Assembly: GCF_900113575.1 (NCBI RefSeq)
Contig: NZ_FOPV01000012.1
Span: 29,429 to 93,428 of the forward strand
Direction of reading: 5' to 3'
Length of the DNA: 64,000 bases
DNA from: Nitrosospira sp. Nsp14
GTDB lineage: Bacteria; Pseudomonadota; Gammaproteobacteria; Burkholderiales; Nitrosomonadaceae
The position numbers and the translations under genes are program-made. Shown here in pieces: positions 62,801 through 64,000 of the stretch (position 1 is its first letter; every line of letters begins with the position of its first letter). The notes beneath the pieces were generated by a model. The model was not told where the DNA came from. It ran no database searches and saw nothing but the letters and a program-made list of their open reading frames with translations.

Positions 62801-63406
62801 CGCCTGGCCATGAATGAGATGAGTCACGAAACCGGAGCGCTGCGGGCCCTGGGGAAAAAGGACACCATCTTGTTCGGCTTATCCGCGCAACTGCCGCAAC
62901 AAACATTTTTCCACGTGGATGTGGATGGTCATCGTTATGAAACCAGAGGCGGAAGCAATTTGGGGAAAGGCTATAAGGTGCAAATGATCCTGGGGCGTTC
63001 CCTGCTGAGTGGCTTCCAGGACTGGCAGGTCAGGCTCCAGGGATCATGGGAAAGCAATCAGCTTGCAGCGACACTCCCGTCCGACCTGAGTGGATTATTG
63101 AGCCCTTCCTTATCGAACGTTCAAACGCTCATCCCAAAGAAATTCGCACTTATGGGGATAGGCACGTCTTTTCGTTACGGACCATCGGATCAAGGGGTGG
63201 TGCGGCGTCCGTTTATTCTTGCCGATGCATGGGTGGGCGGGGTATGGCCTGCGAACGATTTGGGGTACAACGGCCGGCTTTCGATGGGAACGTCGCTATT
63301 CGGTCCCGATATCCTCAGCGCCGGGGTTTTTTACAGCAACGTCCAGGGCGGCAGGACTGACCAGGCTTTTGCCGGAGTGGGCCTTCAATATTCGTTTCGT
63401 TTCTGA
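59828..63406 (+). CDS. pelB: PelB-like exopolysaccharide exporter (TPR scaffold plus outer-membrane porin)
   Basis: 1192 residues, close to the length of Pseudomonas PelB. An N-terminal membrane helix (about 13-28, SFGVGLALVFALLFY) is followed by EDRLKELFQIAKPDHLSVLYLKLLLNIKPDDTDLRAELVRHYINLGELDEARA, which resembles PelB after its membrane anchor. Roughly 800 residues of TPR-type helices follow, then a C-terminal domain of alternating strands (about 900-1192; ARFSLPYLRGALWAEVKHNLLD, ending GVGLQYSFRF with a terminal aromatic) fitting an outer-membrane beta-barrel. In the Pel system it guides polysaccharide through periplasm and outer membrane. The downstream gene is not pelA, so the rest of the operon is absent here or lies elsewhere. 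Confidence 0.85.
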   Translation: MNLFGGLKKTIFSFGVGLALVFALLFYEEDRLKELFQIAKPDHLSVLYLKLLLNIKPDDTDLRAELVRHYINLGELDEARAALEPLLPKNGMADLSVRLLVMEIDFRHFLSIGNDDPSRKTKLAHLQNNIVELSRTRLPVSLLPNIIKLGLELEQPAVAADLYYRWSGVVPHPSARVEKLKESARWYMASEMPRRAAEIYDESHTLADTDTQAREFAFLTLKASQAAGDNKLALEYFRNYQQRFPADPELLDEAINICQAGDDPKQAYEMGNLRLSFAPDDPQQISKQLDRSLAVGELQPAVVLAKRLVEVAPEDGNAHETLGRIAEWASMPEVALKEWLWLARNRKDDVAITNALRLSTGLYSVDTSLEMLSRLSDSRELTKEELNNMMSAHSDAGNFSDHVNFLKSYVKRYPDNQQAWEALAKTEENAGQLTGAMETWQRIGSRFDRLPEATTHQAKLIWKNGQSEKALAHLLSRKGNMTAKETHFWETLGELSWEMKQPEQSLAAYSVAWKSGSTSVVLAERLIQLNRDLGKPEDAIATGEEAYRRFDQPRWLLLAMDAANQARLSTQLSRLIKIAMTTESQFLDSEMYWLMQAQLQTHEGKAELAVKHYLQALKVNPASTTAKEGVLWSLIGLNDKRALRTYVKTWRPDASKKQALWGVYGLALVKVGQNKEALPWFERKSKTNPDDYLWLLTYADALTRAGRADTAWQLRKYVLFNLRARLKQIENESSPKIKDLLRPEYLALVRDMEGVNADVSILKRFLAKGYDDPAVQELLVAAYLSQENYAVARYWLLQEHIARQETPTWQRLALAMGENDRAAAERILENEDDNLSNFNKMEALRRLDRNEEALALTYSLLAAHKESAATQTYLFNVRDDLIEKTSRQVTGGMEYKTLGNINFVESRARFSLPYLRGALWAEVKHNLLDSTEPGITLPARNEVDITAEYKRPWREGIFQANVGGNLREVDSLPHGAVRINQAVTGRVKANFRLAMNEMSHETGALRALGKKDTILFGLSAQLPQQTFFHVDVDGHRYETRGGSNLGKGYKVQMILGRSLLSGFQDWQVRLQGSWESNQLAATLPSDLSGLLSPSLSNVQTLIPKKFALMGIGTSFRYGPSDQGVVRRPFILADAWVGGVWPANDLGYNGRLSMGTSLFGPDILSAGVFYSNVQGGRTDQAFAGVGLQYSFRF

Positions 63407-63446
63407 AATCAGGATTTGCCGATCATCACCGCTGGATAAACAAAAA

Positions 63447-63469
63447 AGCCCCCGGTTTTGCCGGGGGCT
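63447..63469 (-). terminator. Intrinsic terminator shared by convergent genes
   Basis: Stem GCCCCCGG (63448-63455) / CCGGGGGC (63461-63468), loop TTTTG, preceded by AAAAAA on the plus strand. Read on the minus strand the hairpin is followed by TTTTTTG, an ideal terminator for the gene at 63482-63898; it can also stop transcripts leaving the PelB-like gene. Confidence 0.85.
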
Positions 63470-63481
63470 GACTTCAGCTCC

Positions 63482-63898
63482 TCATTTAGCAGGCGTGTGA
63501 CTGTGCGATCCGTCAGGTGCGTGACTGGTCGTTGGCTCAGGCAAGGGTTTTTCCGCCTGGCTCTTGGATATCAGTTCAGACTGCTTCTCGAAATAATCAG
63601 CGGCATCGAGAAGCGGCTTCGGGTCGCCGCCTTGCCGCGCAACAATCTCCGCCGTCTCGCGGAAATTCTTTGCCCGCGCATCCGCTTGCTCAGGGAACAA
63701 CGGGTCGCGCGACTTTAACTTAAGGTCGTTTGCCTGCCGTATTTTTTTCCTATGCTCCTTATCGACGCGCTTAACCTGGTCCTCGACCTTGTCCGTGGCG
63801 GCTTGTGCCAATCCCGGAGCACCGGCGCCAATGGCAAAGGAAAAGGCAACAACCGCCGAGACAAGGACGGTCCTGCTCGAGTGGAAATAATTCATCAT
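63482..63898 (-). CDS. Small exported charged protein, unknown
   Basis: 138 residues from ATG 63898 (MMNYFHSSRT), GGAGGATTTCAAA before it. Signal peptide ending GLAQAA, then a helical, Lys/Glu/Asp-rich body (KVEDQVKRVDKEHRKKIRQANDLK, about 35-58) and a flexible His/Ser-rich end (SHAPDGSHSHTPAK) of a possible metal-binding kind. No family recognised. Bases 63899-64000 contain only its leader and the window edge. Confidence 0.7.
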   Translation of the reverse strand: MMNYFHSSRTVLVSAVVAFSFAIGAGAPGLAQAATDKVEDQVKRVDKEHRKKIRQANDLKLKSRDPLFPEQADARAKNFRETAEIVARQGGDPKPLLDAADYFEKQSELISKSQAEKPLPEPTTSHAPDGSHSHTPAK

Positions 63899-64000
63899 TT
63901 TGAAATCCTCCAAATAGTGTGCGGCAAAAAGTTCAAGAAGTGCATAAACGAGTAGCGCACGCTCATTGAGTCAGTGCCCGGTTGACCACGATGGCCTTGG

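Overview
The window looks like a chromosomal segment of a GC-rich betaproteobacterium. It has many PEP-CTERM (exosortase-sorted) proteins of the HAF-repeat family, a LapD-type c-di-GMP receptor, a PelB-like exopolysaccharide exporter and Cpx-like envelope-stress genes. From general recognition I would place it in Nitrosomonadaceae, probably near Nitrosospira; no rRNA or ammonia-oxidation gene is present to prove it.

Layout. 0-6.7 kb: a LapD-like receptor, a MITE-like element with 24-bp terminal inverted repeats, a large EF-hand-like membrane protein, class I fructose-bisphosphate aldolase and a DUF190 protein. 6.8-26 kb: a one-strand (minus) array of HAF-repeat PEP-CTERM genes, with nine intact copies and seven broken ones (amber codon, G8-tract frameshift, truncations, lost start). 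Nearly every unit has its own upstream promoter with a TTGACA-like -35 and a constant 16-bp spacer. Three gaps hold pieces of a Tn3-family transposase C-terminus, and an orphan RelB/RHH-like antitoxin occurs in one intact and one broken copy. 26-30 kb: an outer-membrane lipoprotein and a Cpx-like module (Spy/CpxP protein divergent from a response regulator and a frameshifted histidine kinase). 30-36.5 kb: a VOC protein, a CorC/HlyC-type transporter and a roughly 1100-aa membrane protein of unknown function. 36.8-42 kb: a duplicated divergent pair (NodB deacetylase / NADPH-dependent FMN reductase). In one copy the reductase has been replaced by the tail of a HAF gene, and the deacetylase has gained a 15-bp-repeat charged N-terminus. 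An outlying intact HAF gene lies at 40.8 kb. 42-49.5 kb: a subtilisin-like protease without an obvious signal peptide, a DUF2383/PA2169-type helical bundle protein, lipoproteins, a second MITE copy and a frameshifted alpha/beta hydrolase. 49.7-55 kb: a NarL/LuxR two-component pair with a duplicated sensor module, a medium-chain dehydrogenase and an OYE-type flavin oxidoreductase. 55-64 kb: TPR proteins, another PEP-CTERM protein, a PelB-like protein whose length nearly matches the family, and a small exported protein.

How it fits together. The theme is the cell surface and matrix: exosortase substrates, a c-di-GMP receptor, polysaccharide export and deacetylation, and envelope-stress sensing. 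The strongest candidate for a little-described system is the HAF array. It is a recombining, individually promoted family of predicted surface beta-propeller-like proteins with pseudogene fragments and a possible slipped-strand switch, which resembles an antigenic or adhesin repertoire. That role is inference; the sequence shows the duplications, the broken copies and the shared promoter directly.
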